Shown in pieces: positions 8,334 to 19,046 of a stretch of DNA of 64,000 bases. Source of the stretch: Diaporthe sp. PMI_573. Its lineage: Eukaryota > Ascomycota > Sordariomycetes > Diaporthales > Diaporthaceae. The stretch is from contig JAJTUP010000110.1 in assembly GCA_021399435.1 (NCBI GenBank), positions 62,001-126,000 of the forward strand, read 5' to 3'. The position numbers and the translations under genes were made by a program. Under the pieces are notes generated by a model, which made no database searches, was not told the DNA's origin, and saw only the letters and a program-made list of their open reading frames with translations. Position 1 is the stretch's first letter. Each line of letters begins with the position of its first letter.

Positions 8334-10778
8334 GTGGGGCGATCAGGCACTGTTAGGGTCTCTCTGCCAAATTATATGGGCGTCCCTAACTGCCCCACTT
8401 CTAATCCACCCAATCCACCCAATCCACTCCACGAGATCGTCTGGTGGATTCGGTGGATTAGCCAATCCACTAGAATTTTGCCAGTGGAGTGGACAGTGGA
8501 ATCCACGAGTGGATCCACTGCGTGGATTGAGTGGAGTGGCTTTCAACCCTGCTTGGCTCTGTTGTGCTCCTCTGACCATCGTGTAGATCTCCAAAACCTC
8601 GTCCTTGTCCTTCTCTCGACGTTACAGATTCTTCCGGCCGCTCGCCTGCTCCGTTCCAACAGTGGAAGAACTCTCTTCAGCGAACTATCGAGGCTTAATA
8701 TAGCGGTTACTTCCGACGACTTCGACCTCGACCGCATCAAACCTCTCCTGAAGTCAGCCATCACCGACGATCCCGACGACATCTGGGGCCAAGTCTACAA
8801 GGCCGTCACCGAATCCACCCCACCTCCTCGACCAATCGCCTCTTCCATCCAACAAACCCCATGGCTGCACAACACGAGCAGCTTCGCGAACTCCTCCGAG
8901 CACCGCAAGGATATGGACAGAGTCCTCAGGGATGAACTTGGCGCTATGTACGTCGGGCTCCCTCGATTCCACGAGACTTTTTTCGGACGGGTGGCAGGTC
9001 TTGAGACAGCGTCCGAGGTCGTCTTCAAGAAGCGCATGGAAGGCAGCGAACCACTCTTCAGTAATGGGTGGAGCGGATGGCCGACAGATGCAAATCAGAA
9101 CGATGTCTTGAGCTGGTTTGCGGAATTGAACGAGAAACTGGCGACATTCGCAGAAGAGTACAAGTCGACCCCAACACATCGACGGAGGCCACTGGCACAG
9201 CCCAACAAGCCGATCCAGGGTTCCACGGCAGAACGCAAGTTGGACGTCGGCTTCGTGGACGACCCCAAGGCTGGAAAAGACTCTCGATGTCACTGGTCGC
9301 ATATCCTCGTACCGGGCGAGCTGAAGAGCAATCCATCGGCCGACAAAGCGGCAAAGGCATGGCTTGATCTTGGGACGTACGCGAGAGAAGTGCTCGCTGC
9401 TCAAGACACCCGTCGCTTCGTCTTGGGCTTTACCATCTGTGGATCTCTCATGAGGATATGGGAGTTTGACCGGCTGGGAGGGGTCGCATCCGAGCAGTTC
9501 GACATCAACGAAGATGGACTGCAGTTCGTGTTCACGATCCTCGGGTTTCTCTGGATGAGCGAGGGGGAGCTTGGCTTCGATCCGACAATTATGACGGCGA
9601 ATGACGAGCGATTCATCGAGATCGAGCGGGACGGTTCAATAGAGCGCCTCGTCATCGACGAGGTGATGCAACGCGCACGTTGCATCGCTGGCCGGGCCAC
9701 AACTTGCTGGAAAGCCCATCGTGAAGGACACCCACAGATACCGCTCGTCATCAAAGACTCATGGCAATACCCCGAACGCGATGGGGAGGGCGAATTATTA
9801 CGCGAGGCAACTGGTCAAGGCGTTGTCGATGTGGCCCGATACTACTACCACGAGACTGTTCAAGTACACGGTACGGATGACATTCGAAGCAACGTTCGTG
9901 GAGGACTAGATGTCACCAGAGCAACGAACTACCGGCCGGTACGCTCGATGCCGCCGCCGACCATGATCACGTCTCGGCCTCCCCGGAAAGACCGGAGCAG
10001 CAGCGCTGCTGGCAAGCGATCATCCAGCCAAACTGACGCCCCTCTACCGCGCAGCAAGCGATCCTGTTCGGCATCTCCAACGAAGGCCGGCGGCGATGCA
10101 CTACTGAATCGGGTGCACCGGCGTGTCATTCTTTGTGACTACGGAAAGCCCATCTATAGGGCGAGCTCCCGGATGGCACTTCTTACCGCGCTGGAGGGTT
10201 GCATTGAAGGACACGAATCTTTGCGCAAGGCAGGCTTTCTCCACTGAGACATCTCAATCAACAATCTCATGATCAATGAGGATGACAGCAACCCTTCTTG
10301 GCCTTCGTTCTTGATCGACCTTGACCTCGCCATCCGAGAGAAACGAGAGGGCGTCTCGGGCGCAAGGGGCAAGACTGGAACGAGGGCTTTCATGGGAATT
10401 GGGGCGCTACTAGGCGAGCAGCACTCCTTCATGCATGACCTCGAGTCATTCTTCTGGGTCCTGTTCTGGATATGTATCCACTACAATGGGCAAGGCGAGA
10501 GCAAGGTCGTTCCGCGATTCGAGAAGTGGAATTACGTCGATACGGAAGAGCTGGCTGGGATGAAGCTCGGCGTCGTGGCGAAGGAGACAATTTTCATGAG
10601 GACCATCAGCGATAACTTCACGCCATTCTACGAACCACTTATAGGATTGTTGAACGAGCTGCGAAAGGCTGTGTTTCCCAAGGACAAACCGTGGGAACAG
10701 GAAGACGAGAGGCTCTACTCTCGGATGAGAGAAATCGTCCGGGAGTGGGAGGACTCGCTCGATGTGACTGCCGCATGA
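8334..10778 (+). pseudogene. FunK1 fungal-type protein kinase with a stop at the HRD arginine
   Basis: Fungal-type protein kinase (FunK1 family). A 637-codon frame (8334-10247) is followed in the same frame by 10248-10778. FunK1 hallmarks: FELSRLN-type N-terminal region, RKLDVGFVDD, HILVPGELKSN, RRFVLGFTICGSLMRIWEFDR, then RVILCDYGKPIY and the catalytic loop GFLH-stop-DISINNLM, LIDLDLA (DFG equivalent), GTRAFMGIGALL, and HSFMHDLESFFWVLFWICIHY. The TGA at 10245-10247 replaces the arginine codon of H-R-D (CGA to TGA explains it) and is the only break. The residues encoded by 8334 to about 8660 are repeat-derived, so the true start is probably later, or in a lost or unseen upstream exon. Loss of the loop and C-lobe would abolish kinase activity unless the stop is read through. 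Confidence 0.8.
8398..8541. repeat. Cluster of AATCCAC / GTGGATT inverted short repeats
   Basis: About a dozen copies of ATCCAC or its complement GTGGAT in 145 bp, direct on the left and inverted in the middle and right. Just to the left (about 8334-8396) an imperfect hairpin pairs GTGGGGC...GTTAGGG with CCCTAAC...GCCCCAC. The design matches the terminal repeat clusters of the hAT elements in this window, but no transposase or matching TIR is next to it. It may be the remnant end of another element fused to the 5' side of the kinase gene. Confidence 0.5.
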
Positions 10779-10960
10779 CGACCACTGAGGCAGAATGCAA
10801 GGCGGCGCAGAGCGGGGTAGGGAGGGGTAAACGTATGCCGAGTGCGATGACTCGCTCAAAGTTTAGGCTGCAGGGGAAGCTGCAAATACTAGTAACTAGC
10901 CAGTTCTCAAAGAACAAATAACCTTGTACAAAGACAACATTTAGTTGCGATCATAACGAT

Positions 10961-11492
10961 ATGCATAGTCAAGAGGCAATTCAAGCTCTGATCGAAGCCC
11001 GTTTAGCGAGCCTACGGGAAGCATCGGAAAAGCGCGATGTCGATGCGCTCATGTCATGGCACGCGAAGGACGCCGTGTTCACCGACGTAGGTACGGAAGC
11101 TGAACCTTTGACTCAGTAATGAGACCCGGCTAACATGACATCACAAAGTGAATGGTGTTTCTCGCGAGGGTATCGACGCGATACGCGAGTTCTACACCCA
11201 AGCGTACTCCGCCATGCCCACTTTCCGCATCACCGAGCCGAAGACAACGGGGTTCACGCCGGAGTTTGTGGCTTCCGAGATGAGATGCGAGGGAGAAGCC
11301 GCAATAAACCTTCCCCACGCAGGCCTCAAAGCGGGGGAGACACTGCGCTTAGTTGGCGTCTCGCTGTTTTGGTGGAGATGGGACGGTGAAGGTGCACAAT
11401 GGGATGGGAGCTTATCAGATGAAGCTGTGCGTGGGTGGAAGATTGTGCACGAGCGATCGTACTACAACTTTACAAACAAAGGTTCGCAGTAG
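10961..11492 (+). CDS. SnoaL-like / NTF2-fold small protein
   Basis: Two exons: 10961-11090 and 11149-11492, with a 58-bp intron (donor GTACGG, branch GCTAAC at 11129, acceptor AAAG). The splice is phase 1 and gives 157 residues. The protein starts with a helix (EAIQALIEARLASLREASEKRD), then DALMSWHAKDAVFTDV and NGVSREGIDAIREFYTQAY. This is the pattern of SnoaL-like/ketosteroid-isomerase-like (NTF2-fold) proteins, which bind small molecules in a conical pocket and often act as isomerases, cyclases or hydratases. The C-terminal strands include LFWWRWDGEG and a closing KIVHERSYYNF. It has no signal peptide, so it is probably cytosolic. Its substrate is unknown and no biosynthetic genes are adjacent. 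It lies 180 bp downstream of the broken kinase. Confidence 0.75.
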
Positions 11493-11805
11493 AGGCTTAC
11501 CGTTGGTCTATTATTTGTATAGATCATATCTCAAGCCGAGTAAACCAAGACTTGGGAACTCTTAACGATTTGAGGACGATTTGAGGCTTTTGCAATAAAA
11601 GCAACCTATCTCAGAAAAATCACTGTGTGACACTTTGGTCGAAGACTGCAGTCTTTTTCTACCTTCGCCGGAACAAGTCAACGCAGTTAAGCAACCAAAA
11701 GCTCGTCCCAGGACACCCAGAACTACTCAAACCATGCAGAGAGAACGCCACGCAGCCAAGCAAGAGCGATTCGTCGTTGGCATTCACACTCTTGCAACCC
11801 TCGTC
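11493..11805. other. Spacer, no gene seen
   Basis: Downstream region of the SnoaL-like gene up to the hAT-C terminus. No motif or repeat recognised. Confidence 0.4.
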
Positions 11806-11925
11806 CATACTTGTGGATATGAGTTACTCATGAGTTGAGTAACTCATATATGAGTTACTCATCAATCTGGGGGTTGATGAGTGAGTATGAGTTATACTCA
11901 TGAGTAACTCATGAGTCATACACAA
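11806..11925. repeat. hAT-C terminus with ATGAGTTACTCAT palindromes
   Basis: Repeated GAGTTACTCAT/ATGAGTAACTC units, several nested as ATGAGTTACTCAT, run from the TIR to about 11925. Related hAT elements in the window have different motifs at the same place. In characterised hAT elements, subterminal repeats bind transposase; here that role is inferred. Confidence 0.7.
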
Positions 11926-11972
11926 CTGAGGAAATTCTGGCCTCAATGCCAATCAAATAGACTTTCTGGATG

Positions 11973-12653
11973 TCATTCAGAGTCTATGGAACCATCATCA
12001 TCCTCCAGAGATATGGCAGGGAGCTCAACCAACTCCAGACCTTGTCCTCCCTTGGCATATGGTACAATCAACTCTTCCCTGAGCCAGTTACCAATGCATT
12101 CAATCTGTTCCAGTGTCTGAGGCTTCATCCTGAGGCGATCCCATGACGCTGTCCTCCGAGCACCAGAGAAAGCCCTCTCTGGTTCAGCAGACTCAGGAGG
12201 AATGGAGAGGATGTCAATGGCCATCTGACTGGGTCTTGGACACTGCTTCCTGTTCTCAGATTTGCACCACCATTGGAGAGGAGTACAGTCAATTTTGACA
12301 GGATCCTGGATCATATAGTCCTCCAGATCATCAGCAAAGCGGATCTGCGGTCTTGTCTCCGGATTGATTGAGTCAAAGATGCTCTCCAGTTCTTCATCTT
12401 TCGTTTGGGAAGGTGGCGGCATTGCAGAGGTATCTGGTTGCTCTGGAACTTCAATGCCCTTGTATTCTGTCTCCCATAAGCCTTTGGCATCAGAGATGGC
12501 TGTTCTATGCCATTTGGAAGGCCAGTTTTTCCTGATGTATGCCAGTCTTTTGGATGGGTCAAGCAGCAATGCTGCTGCATAGGCTGGAACACCTTCAGTC
12601 AGGCTGTAGTACTTGTTCAGGACAAACCAGCCCATCTCAATGGCATGGAGCAT
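11973..12653 (-). pseudogene. hAT-C transposase, C-terminal half
   Basis: DNA transposase remnant. The frame begins at an internal methionine (MLHAIEMGWFVLNKYY) and can be read a further 14 codons upstream before a TAG. It has YAAALLLDPSKRLAYI, LQWWCKSEN and the hATC dimerisation block SQMAIDILSIPPESAEPERAFSGARRTASWD, with the conserved E-x-E-R-x-F-S-G. The N-terminal BED finger and the first two catalytic aspartates are absent. Closest visible relative: hAT-A at 37-39.6 kb. Confidence 0.85.
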
Positions 12654-12851
12654 CTTCTTATCCAGATGTTCTGGTTCCTGATACCATTGCTTTGTGTGGC
12701 TGTAAGCCTATAAACTACTTATAGATATAACGAAACTAATTTAAAAATATCAATCTCTAATAGTTTAAATTAGATCGAATTTAAATGAAAGATATTAATA
12801 TAAGGCAAGTCAACGGGCTTATATACTACTTGGGTCCGTAGCTATGAAGTA

Positions 12852-14703
12852 ACGTCCCCGGCCCGGCTTCCGCCCCCCCCCTGATTCCGCCCCCTTCCCT
12901 CACGACCGCCCCCTTCGCCTCGTCGCCGACGACGCCGCCACCACGATAGTTGACCTCGCTTCCGATGGTGTTTCCGACTCTTCTGAAGCGTCGCTTTCTT
13001 CTGATACCACCCCCGCTTCAATCTGAGTCCTCCGAATGGCCTCGATATCGGCGAAAAGTTCATTCGGGTCAAGTTGAACCTTCTTCCTTCGGACTACCCT
13101 ACTGGCTTCAATCTGGGCTTCCAACTCTCGGACTTTTTGTGAGGATATCGTCAAATCGACGTCTATCTGGTCCCAACTTTTGAGGATTTTCCTGAAGAGG
13201 AGTCGTGATGTGGGGCTGAGATTCTTCTGACGGGCATACCGAGCCACCATACCCCTTAGGTCTTGAGATCGCTTAGGGGTCGCAAAAATGGTCCCTCGAG
13301 GCCGACAAAAACACTTATTAGTGCAGAAATGGCTGCTGGAGCTATTGGTTCCGCCAGATTCCAACGATCTCGCTTCCTTCTCGCGATTATCGGCGATAAA
13401 GTGGCTTCCGAGTGCCCTATGCTTAGACACTGGCCAGAGACCAGTCGCCCGCCAGCCAGAACGTATATTTGCTTCCGTCAAAGTGTCAATTCGAGCCTTG
13501 TGATAGCAATAAAGAAACCGTTTCTTTGCTATGACTGTTGACGAATCGTGCCCTCCCTGGTGATCGAGATGCTTCTTAAATGCAAGCTTTAGAGGGCCGA
13601 AGATTGCTACATCGAGCGGTTGCAGCATATGCGAAGTATGGGCGGGCAAAAAAACGATATACACCTTATTTGAGAAGCATTCCCACATAAACTCAACCGT
13701 TGTATGTGTATGGTGCCCATCGATTACGAGAAGGCGCCATTCTGATGGGTCCTCTGGCACTGTTTGAGGAAGGAAGACCTTCCGAAGCCAGTGGATAGCG
13801 ATAGGTTCCTCCATCCACCCCTTCTTCGTCGCCGTGAACTGCCAGCCCTCGTGATCTTCGAGGGTAATAGGAAACCACTGCTGCTGAATGCTCAGTCCCT
13901 TAAAAATAACGAGTGGGACGAGGAACTTGCCCGTGGCGGAGATACACTCAAGGAAGGAGGTCCACGCTCTTGAATTAAAGTCCTTCTGAAGAAGCTGGCT
14001 TCCTTCCGAATAGCCGATTGTAAGCGCCTTCTCAGACTTGCCCTCCATTAGCCCGCCCTCGTCGGCGTTCCACCGGTTGGCCGGCTTAATTGCCTTCACG
14101 ATAGGCAACTGCATGAAGTCAAACCACGACCCGACGTTCTTTTTGGTGGCTGCCCTTAGCCGTTTAGCCTCAACACGCTGGTACTTACGGCTTCGGAGGA
14201 TAGGGTGACGAAGGAGGAAGGCCCTCAGCCACTTCCTTCCGAGAGGAGCGACCTCCTTCCCCGACGAGGCCATTCGGGCTGCCAGAGCCCTCGTTTCCCA
14301 GCGAGTCAACGCATGGCCCAAGCTGCTTTGGTTGATAAGGAATAGGGCCAATCGATCCTCCTGATCATCAGAAAGAGGCCTCTGAGGTTCGTGAGAAACG
14401 CGCTGGCTTTGCTCGCCGGCGAGGCGATCGCGAAGTGTGGAACGGGGGATATGCCAGGTCCTGCAAGCCTGCTTGACGGGCATTCCATCCCTGCACGCAA
14501 CAAGGGCGTCATGGATCTCGGCTTCCCCATAGGGCTTCATGATGACTAGGTTGATGCTTGGAAGAAGTTTGGCGACCAGAAAAAATTCTCTCGGAAAAGA
14601 TATGGTTGAGTTTATATAGGGTGGGGGCAGACGCGTGCACGCGTGAACGCGGATGTGGGGGGGGGCGGAAGCAGGGGGGGGGCGGAAGCCGGGCCGGGGA
14701 CGT
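12852..14703 (-). mobile_element. pogo/Fot-family element, copy 1 (complete)
   Basis: 1,852 bp flanked by TA (12850-12851 and 14704-14705), the target duplication of the Tc1/mariner superfamily. TIRs begin ACGTCCCCGGCCCGGCTTCC and continue as C-rich runs (CGCCCCCCCC), a very GC-rich terminus. It carries one intact transposase frame. The host sequence around the TA reads as a near-palindrome, ATGAAGTA/CGGTACTTCAT. Confidence 0.93.
12900..14540 (-). CDS. pogo-family DDE transposase (DD35D)
   Basis: 546 residues, ATG at 14540, no breaks. Role: cut-and-paste transposition of its own element. Order: HTH/psq-type region (EIHDALVACRDGMPVKQACR with IPRSTLRDRL, about residues 7-40); a CENP-B HTH (DDQEDRLALFLINQSSLGHA to FLLRHPILRSRK, about 55-115); and the DDE_1 core with NADEGG (D160), LLVIDGHHTH (D274) and MLQPLDVAIFGPLK (D310). 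The last two are 35 residues apart (DD35D). A CFCRPRG cysteine motif and a charged C-terminal helix rich in Glu/Arg follow, ending RRRGRS. GSGWRATGLWP-type motif (SGWRATGLWPVSKHRAL) matches the family. All catalytic residues are present and the TIRs are intact, so it is probably functional. Copy 2 lies at 55-56.8 kb. Confidence 0.93.
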   Translation of the reverse strand: MKPYGEAEIHDALVACRDGMPVKQACRTWHIPRSTLRDRLAGEQSQRVSHEPQRPLSDDQEDRLALFLINQSSLGHALTRWETRALAARMASSGKEVAPLGRKWLRAFLLRHPILRSRKYQRVEAKRLRAATKKNVGSWFDFMQLPIVKAIKPANRWNADEGGLMEGKSEKALTIGYSEGSQLLQKDFNSRAWTSFLECISATGKFLVPLVIFKGLSIQQQWFPITLEDHEGWQFTATKKGWMEEPIAIHWLRKVFLPQTVPEDPSEWRLLVIDGHHTHTTVEFMWECFSNKVYIVFLPAHTSHMLQPLDVAIFGPLKLAFKKHLDHQGGHDSSTVIAKKRFLYCYHKARIDTLTEANIRSGWRATGLWPVSKHRALGSHFIADNREKEARSLESGGTNSSSSHFCTNKCFCRPRGTIFATPKRSQDLRGMVARYARQKNLSPTSRLLFRKILKSWDQIDVDLTISSQKVRELEAQIEASRVVRRKKVQLDPNELFADIEAIRRTQIEAGVVSEESDASEESETPSEARSTIVVAASSATRRRGRS

Positions 14704-14705
14704 TA

Positions 14706-16168
14706 CGGTACTTCATCACCCGTTCTAACGACTTCAATTAGGATCTTGTAATCTAGTAAATATCCTCTGCCCAAAAAGTACTACATTGATTCATATGTAG
14801 ACTACTATTGTATGCAACTGAGAAATGCTATGGGTTTAGAAAGGCCGGCCATCCTCCGCGACGGAACTGGCCTGGAATTGACAGAGCACGATGGCCTAGA
14901 AGAAAAGCGTTTTATTTACACAACCAATAACATCCCGAAATCACCGCTTTGCGAGAGGAATTCTTTCATATTTTTTTTATTTTTTTTGGAAAAACGTAGC
15001 GAACTAATCACTTAGCCATTGACGTGGGCCTGGCGTTGCGGGCTCACAAATGCGCAGATCGTGGAAGAAACCCCTTGAAGAACTGCTACCAAAGAGCGAG
15101 ACAAAGGAGGACACCAATTAGCAAGAAACGAAGTCTATAAATGCTGACAGAGCTGGTCTGTGAACTGAAGGCCGGGTGATGGGGCACAATCACCTGTGCC
15201 AGAGATTTGCTGAGCAAGGGTATCCAGCAATTGATCCCCCATTGCCGCATTTGGCACGGCATTAAAGCTAGCTATCACCCACGACAGCATCTCTTTCTCA
15301 TTTGTGTGTGGCACTCTATTGTTTGGAGGCTATGTGGGCAACGATAGGTCAAGAAACTATTCCAGATAGTGAACACATTGCTGCCCGTTCAATAGGTCGA
15401 TTTCCTCCTTTCAAATAATGAGATTGAGAAGGGCAAACTTTACGAGCAGGATCTTCTGCAGCGTTATTACAAAGAAGTTGGATACCTACCACCTCTCGAC
15501 GATGCCACTCTGGAGATTCTGAACAGTGCAAATATATCTCATCTGGTCGTGGGCACTCAAGTGGAGCGCATATCGCCATAGAACAACTCTCGATTTAGAC
15601 AAGGCCTGGAACGGCGTATGGCGGACCTCTTCCCCGATGACGTTGATGGCTTCAAATCAGCACTAACACGTTGGTACAGTGGACATCATCAATGTAAGAT
15701 CATCTGAGGCAGGGATGGTATCCGTGGACTCAGCACCCGAGTCGGAGAAATTGGCAGAGAAGCGAGCCATAGGCGTGGTGATTGTGGGAGATTTCTGGTG
15801 AGACGGACAGCTAAAGGTGCGAAAGACCGGTTGACAGCGGAATTGGTAGATATGAGCGAGGGGGTCGCAGCATGTACTACCTAGTGGGGTGCGATACTTC
15901 TGGTTAAAATTTCACCTAATTAGCCGAGTGGTTGAAGGCCCCTAGCCCAGGGGAGTAAGGGCAACCTTTACGAAGTCCGATACAGCCCAAAAGTACTCAA
16001 GTCGGACAGAACAAACTTGCCGGCAAGTGACGTTCAGTATTCGCCGCGCCCCTCCGAGGAAGGTCCGTGCCACCTTCCGCTGTATGGTGCGCGCCAACAG
16101 CCCCATAAAACAAGATGTACACGTTTAATCAATCATAGCCCAAAGCACGATACCCCTTGGGGAGGGTT
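14706..16168. other. Unassigned region with a tRNA-like relic
   Basis: About 1.46 kb between the pogo element and hAT-D. No open frame shows a family motif. Poly-T runs occur near 14970-14990. At 15915-15985 there is a class-II-tRNA-like segment (TTAGCCGAGTGGTTGAAGGC, an A-box match), described in the findings; it lacks a proper B box. Confidence 0.4.
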
Positions 16169-16320
16169 CAGTGTGGCTAACAGACCGACCGTCTGACAGA
16201 CCGTCTGACAGACCATCTTCAAACCGCAGACCGACCGACCGGCAAATCTCATCAGACCGACAGACCAGAGCTGCCGGTCGGATTGGGTGGTCTAGGTTGG
16301 TCTGGGTTGGGGTGGTTTCT
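16169..16320. repeat. hAT-D left subterminal repeats (CAGACCGACC)
   Basis: Tandem and inverted CAGACCGACC, GTCTGACAGACC and GGTCTGGGTTGG units directly inside the left TIR. Confidence 0.75.
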
Positions 16321-16463
16321 AGGGCTGCTATTGGTCAGCTCCAGCTTACCTTCACTTTAAGTTTAATGACACGACGCGTCTGCGTGACACGACATGTTTG
16401 CCTCAGTGAATTTTCGTGTCATGCCAATCTGTCTGAGCCATTGTCAATTTGTGCTGTATTATC

Positions 16464-18811
16464 ATGTCTTCTAGCAGAACTACGAGCCACGTGTCGTTAA
16501 TACCGCAATCTCTTCCATCTCGCCCACCTCCTATCCCGGCTGATGACAGTTTTGAAGGCACGCCCGCCTCATGCGAGGCTACAACTGACGAGACAGATGC
16601 ATCACCATGCGAATTTGAAATCGATTGGGAGAATATCTGGCACGGTGGCAAACGACTTATGGGCGCCAAAAAGAGGCCCCGTCACAGGCGGGTCATCGGC
16701 ACCAAGATCAAAGAGTCGTGGATATACCGACATGGCGCCAATTTGGAGCATCACGGGGTACGTTACTGGCTTTGCAGGATCTGTCATGTGAAGAAGAGCT
16801 ATTCGACAGCCCTATACGTCTCATCCGGGACGTCTCATGCCGCGAGGCACCTGCTCCGTCAGCACCAAATCACGGAGGCAGGGGAGAGTGGTCCCGGCTT
16901 GGCGACTCCGTTTACGTTGGCGGCGACGTCTGGCTCCTCGATATCCCGTCTATTGTCGCGGCAGGCCAGCCTAGGCTTGCAGCTTGCTTCCCATTTTGAC
17001 GAAGGAACATGGAAAGCTCGCTTCGTGGACTGGATCATAATCGAAGATGTCACCTTCCGACAGGCATCCAGCGAGCGCCTTCGGTGGCTGATAGCGAATG
17101 GTGGGGAGCTTGCAAGTCAGCTACTTCCGGAACATCACACCACAGTTTGTTCATGGATCCGCCAAACCTTTGAATCCCGACGGCAAATCATTGTCAATCT
17201 CGTCAAGAACGCGAGGAGCTCAGTTCACCTAAGCTTCGATCTATGGACTGCTTCTAACGGGTTCAACTACGTCGGAATCGTCGGCCACTTCGTTGACAGC
17301 AACGGCGAAAAGCGTGATGTCCTTCTTGGGCTGCCGCGCCTAGTCGGTCCACTCTCCGGTGAGAATATTGCCCCTTATGTGAAGGGAGTAATCGACCAAT
17401 ACGAAATGGGCTCCAAGCTTGGCTACTTCATGCTTGATAACGCTGAGAGCAACGATACCTGCCTGGAGACGCTCGCGAGATGGTTCCCAATGGACGTTGG
17501 CCGACGCCGCTTACGTTGCATCGGCCACATTATCAACCTGGTTGTCCGGGCCGTCATCTTCGGCTCAAACGTTAGCAAATTCGAGACGGAGCTTCGTGGG
17601 GCTACGGATGAATTCAGTTTTGACATTTGGGCCAAGAAAGGGACCATTGGCAGACTCCACAACCTTGCCACCTACATCCGCCGGACGGGCCAGAGACGAC
17701 AGGCGCTTCGGCGTTTCCAGACCGAGCTCGCAGGGGACGATACCATATTTACATTGGAGATCGTTGTTGATGGCAAGACACGCTGGAACTCAATTTACAG
17801 TATGATTATACGTGGTATGCCAGTCTGCCCTTGCCACCTGTGTTGGACATTTGCTGACTCCGGATTGACTTATCCTAGCACTCGAGCTGCGCAGCGCTAT
17901 CGAGCTCTATCATTCCCGCTGGCAAAAACCGAAATATGACCCGGTCCACCGTGACCTAACGAAGGACTTCCCTCAACGCTGCGGACTGGGTTGAATTAGA
18001 GCGCTTCCACGATTTCCTAAAGCCGTTCTACATCCTTACGAAGACTATGGAGGGCAACGCCAACAAACCGGGCGCAGAGGGCGGGCATGGTGCAGTGTGG
18101 GAGACCCTCAAGACAATGGACTACCTGTTTGTCAAATTCAAGCAGGCCGCGGAGGAAACTCAGTTCGAGGAGCCCTCCCATTTTAAGTCGGGAATCGACT
18201 GCGGATGGGCGAAGCTTGAAGACTATTACGTCAAATCGGACCGTACACCTGTCTACCGAGCAGCGCTAGCCCTTCACCCATCACATGGGTATGACTACTT
18301 TGAGCGACACTGGAAAACCGCGATGGATAGGCCGCAATGGTACAGCGACATGCAGTCCGCTGTGGGTAGCCTATTCGACGACTACGTCCGACAGGCTGAA
18401 GTTGAAGCTCAAGCTCAAGCGGGGCTTTTGGAAGGCGAAGTCGATGACATTGAAGCTGACGTTAACGACTACAGTTCATTTGGGAAAAGATCAATCCGCT
18501 CCTTGAATAGACAGCGAAAGAAGGTCAAGGCAGTTAGCGAGCTTGACATATTTCAGACACGGCCAATTTACGCGCATGATCTCGACGTTGCAAACCCTCT
18601 TGAATGGTGGAATCGACATCAATTGGAATATCCAGTCTTGTATCGAATGGCGCTAGATCTATTCTCAATTCCTGGCATGAGTTCTGAATGCGAAAGGGTG
18701 TTTAGCCAGACCAAGAAAATGATCACTGACGAGCGCAACCGGCTAGCACCTGAGGTAGTCGAGGCCGATCAGCTTCAAAAACAGTGGCTAATGAGAGGGC
18801 TGGTAGTCTAA
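16464..18811 (+). pseudogene. hAT-D transposase with one frameshift
   Basis: Exon 1 (16464-17814) starts at ATG and holds a BED-type finger (YWLCRICHVKK...SHAARHLLRQH), the catalytic SFDLWTASNGF, MLDNAESNDTCLETL and RRLRCIGHIINLVV. A 64-bp intron (17815-17878, GTATGC...CCTAG) leads to exon 2. At CCC 17970-17972 one extra C shifts the frame; removing it in thought joins a short stop-terminated piece to the 3' frame, which is open to 18811. The 3' part has PLEWWNRHQLEYPVLYRMAL and the hATC block FSIPGMSSECERVFSQ. The transposase is inactive as read but only lightly damaged. Confidence 0.88.
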
Positions 18812-18924
18812 GTACGTTAGTAGTGCCTGCGTAGAAGAGCAAAAAGGGTTTCTTTGTATCCTGTAACCAGCCAGGAAATCATTTTAATTGCACTGGTAAA
18901 ACCTCGGTATGGGGTTATCAGACC

Positions 18925-19045
18925 GACCTAGACCGACCGGCCGCGCACCCAGACAGACCAAGACCGACCGACCGGGAGCCTTGACCAACCCAAACCGACA
19001 GACCGAAGGGGCCGGTCTAGGTCGGTCGGTTTGTTAGCCACACTG
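18925..19045. repeat. hAT-D right subterminal repeats (AGACCGACC / GGTCGGTC)
   Basis: The same AGACCGACC/GGTCGGTCT units as on the left end, directly inside the right TIR. Confidence 0.75.
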
Positions 19046-19046
19046 C

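Larger units (their letters stand above)
11806..12712 (-). mobile_element. hAT-C: 3' half of a hAT DNA transposon
   Basis: The left end begins CATACTTGTGGATATGAG, matching the CATACTTG TIR start of hAT-A. It is followed by about 110 bp of GAGTTACTC palindromes and the C-terminal transposase half. The other half and terminus are missing: coding similarity stops at about 12705, where an AT-rich 140-bp stretch and then a pogo element follow. No matching second half is found right of the pogo element, so this is more than a simple insertion. Confidence 0.8.
16169..19045 (+). mobile_element. hAT-D: near-complete hAT transposon, frameshifted
   Basis: 2,877 bp between TIRs CAGTGTGGCTAACA (left, 16169) and its complement TGTTAGCCACACTG ending at 19045. 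CAGTG is a common hAT start. Both ends carry AGACCGACC repeats. The expected 8-bp target duplication is absent: the left flank reads GGAGGGTT and the right CTCCATTT. One flank has therefore been rearranged since insertion. Confidence 0.9.

Noticed and set aside
8343..8594. Minus-strand GWIGWI repeat protein
   Set aside because: An artefact of translating the GTGGATT/AATCCAC DNA repeats.
9068..9404. Overlapping frames on both strands inside the kinase
   Set aside because: Shadows of the FunK1 coding frame, which carries the conserved blocks.
15915..15990. tRNA-Ser/Leu gene
   Set aside because: The A-box half is good, but no B box (GGTTCGAnTCC) or closing acceptor stem; kept only as a relic.
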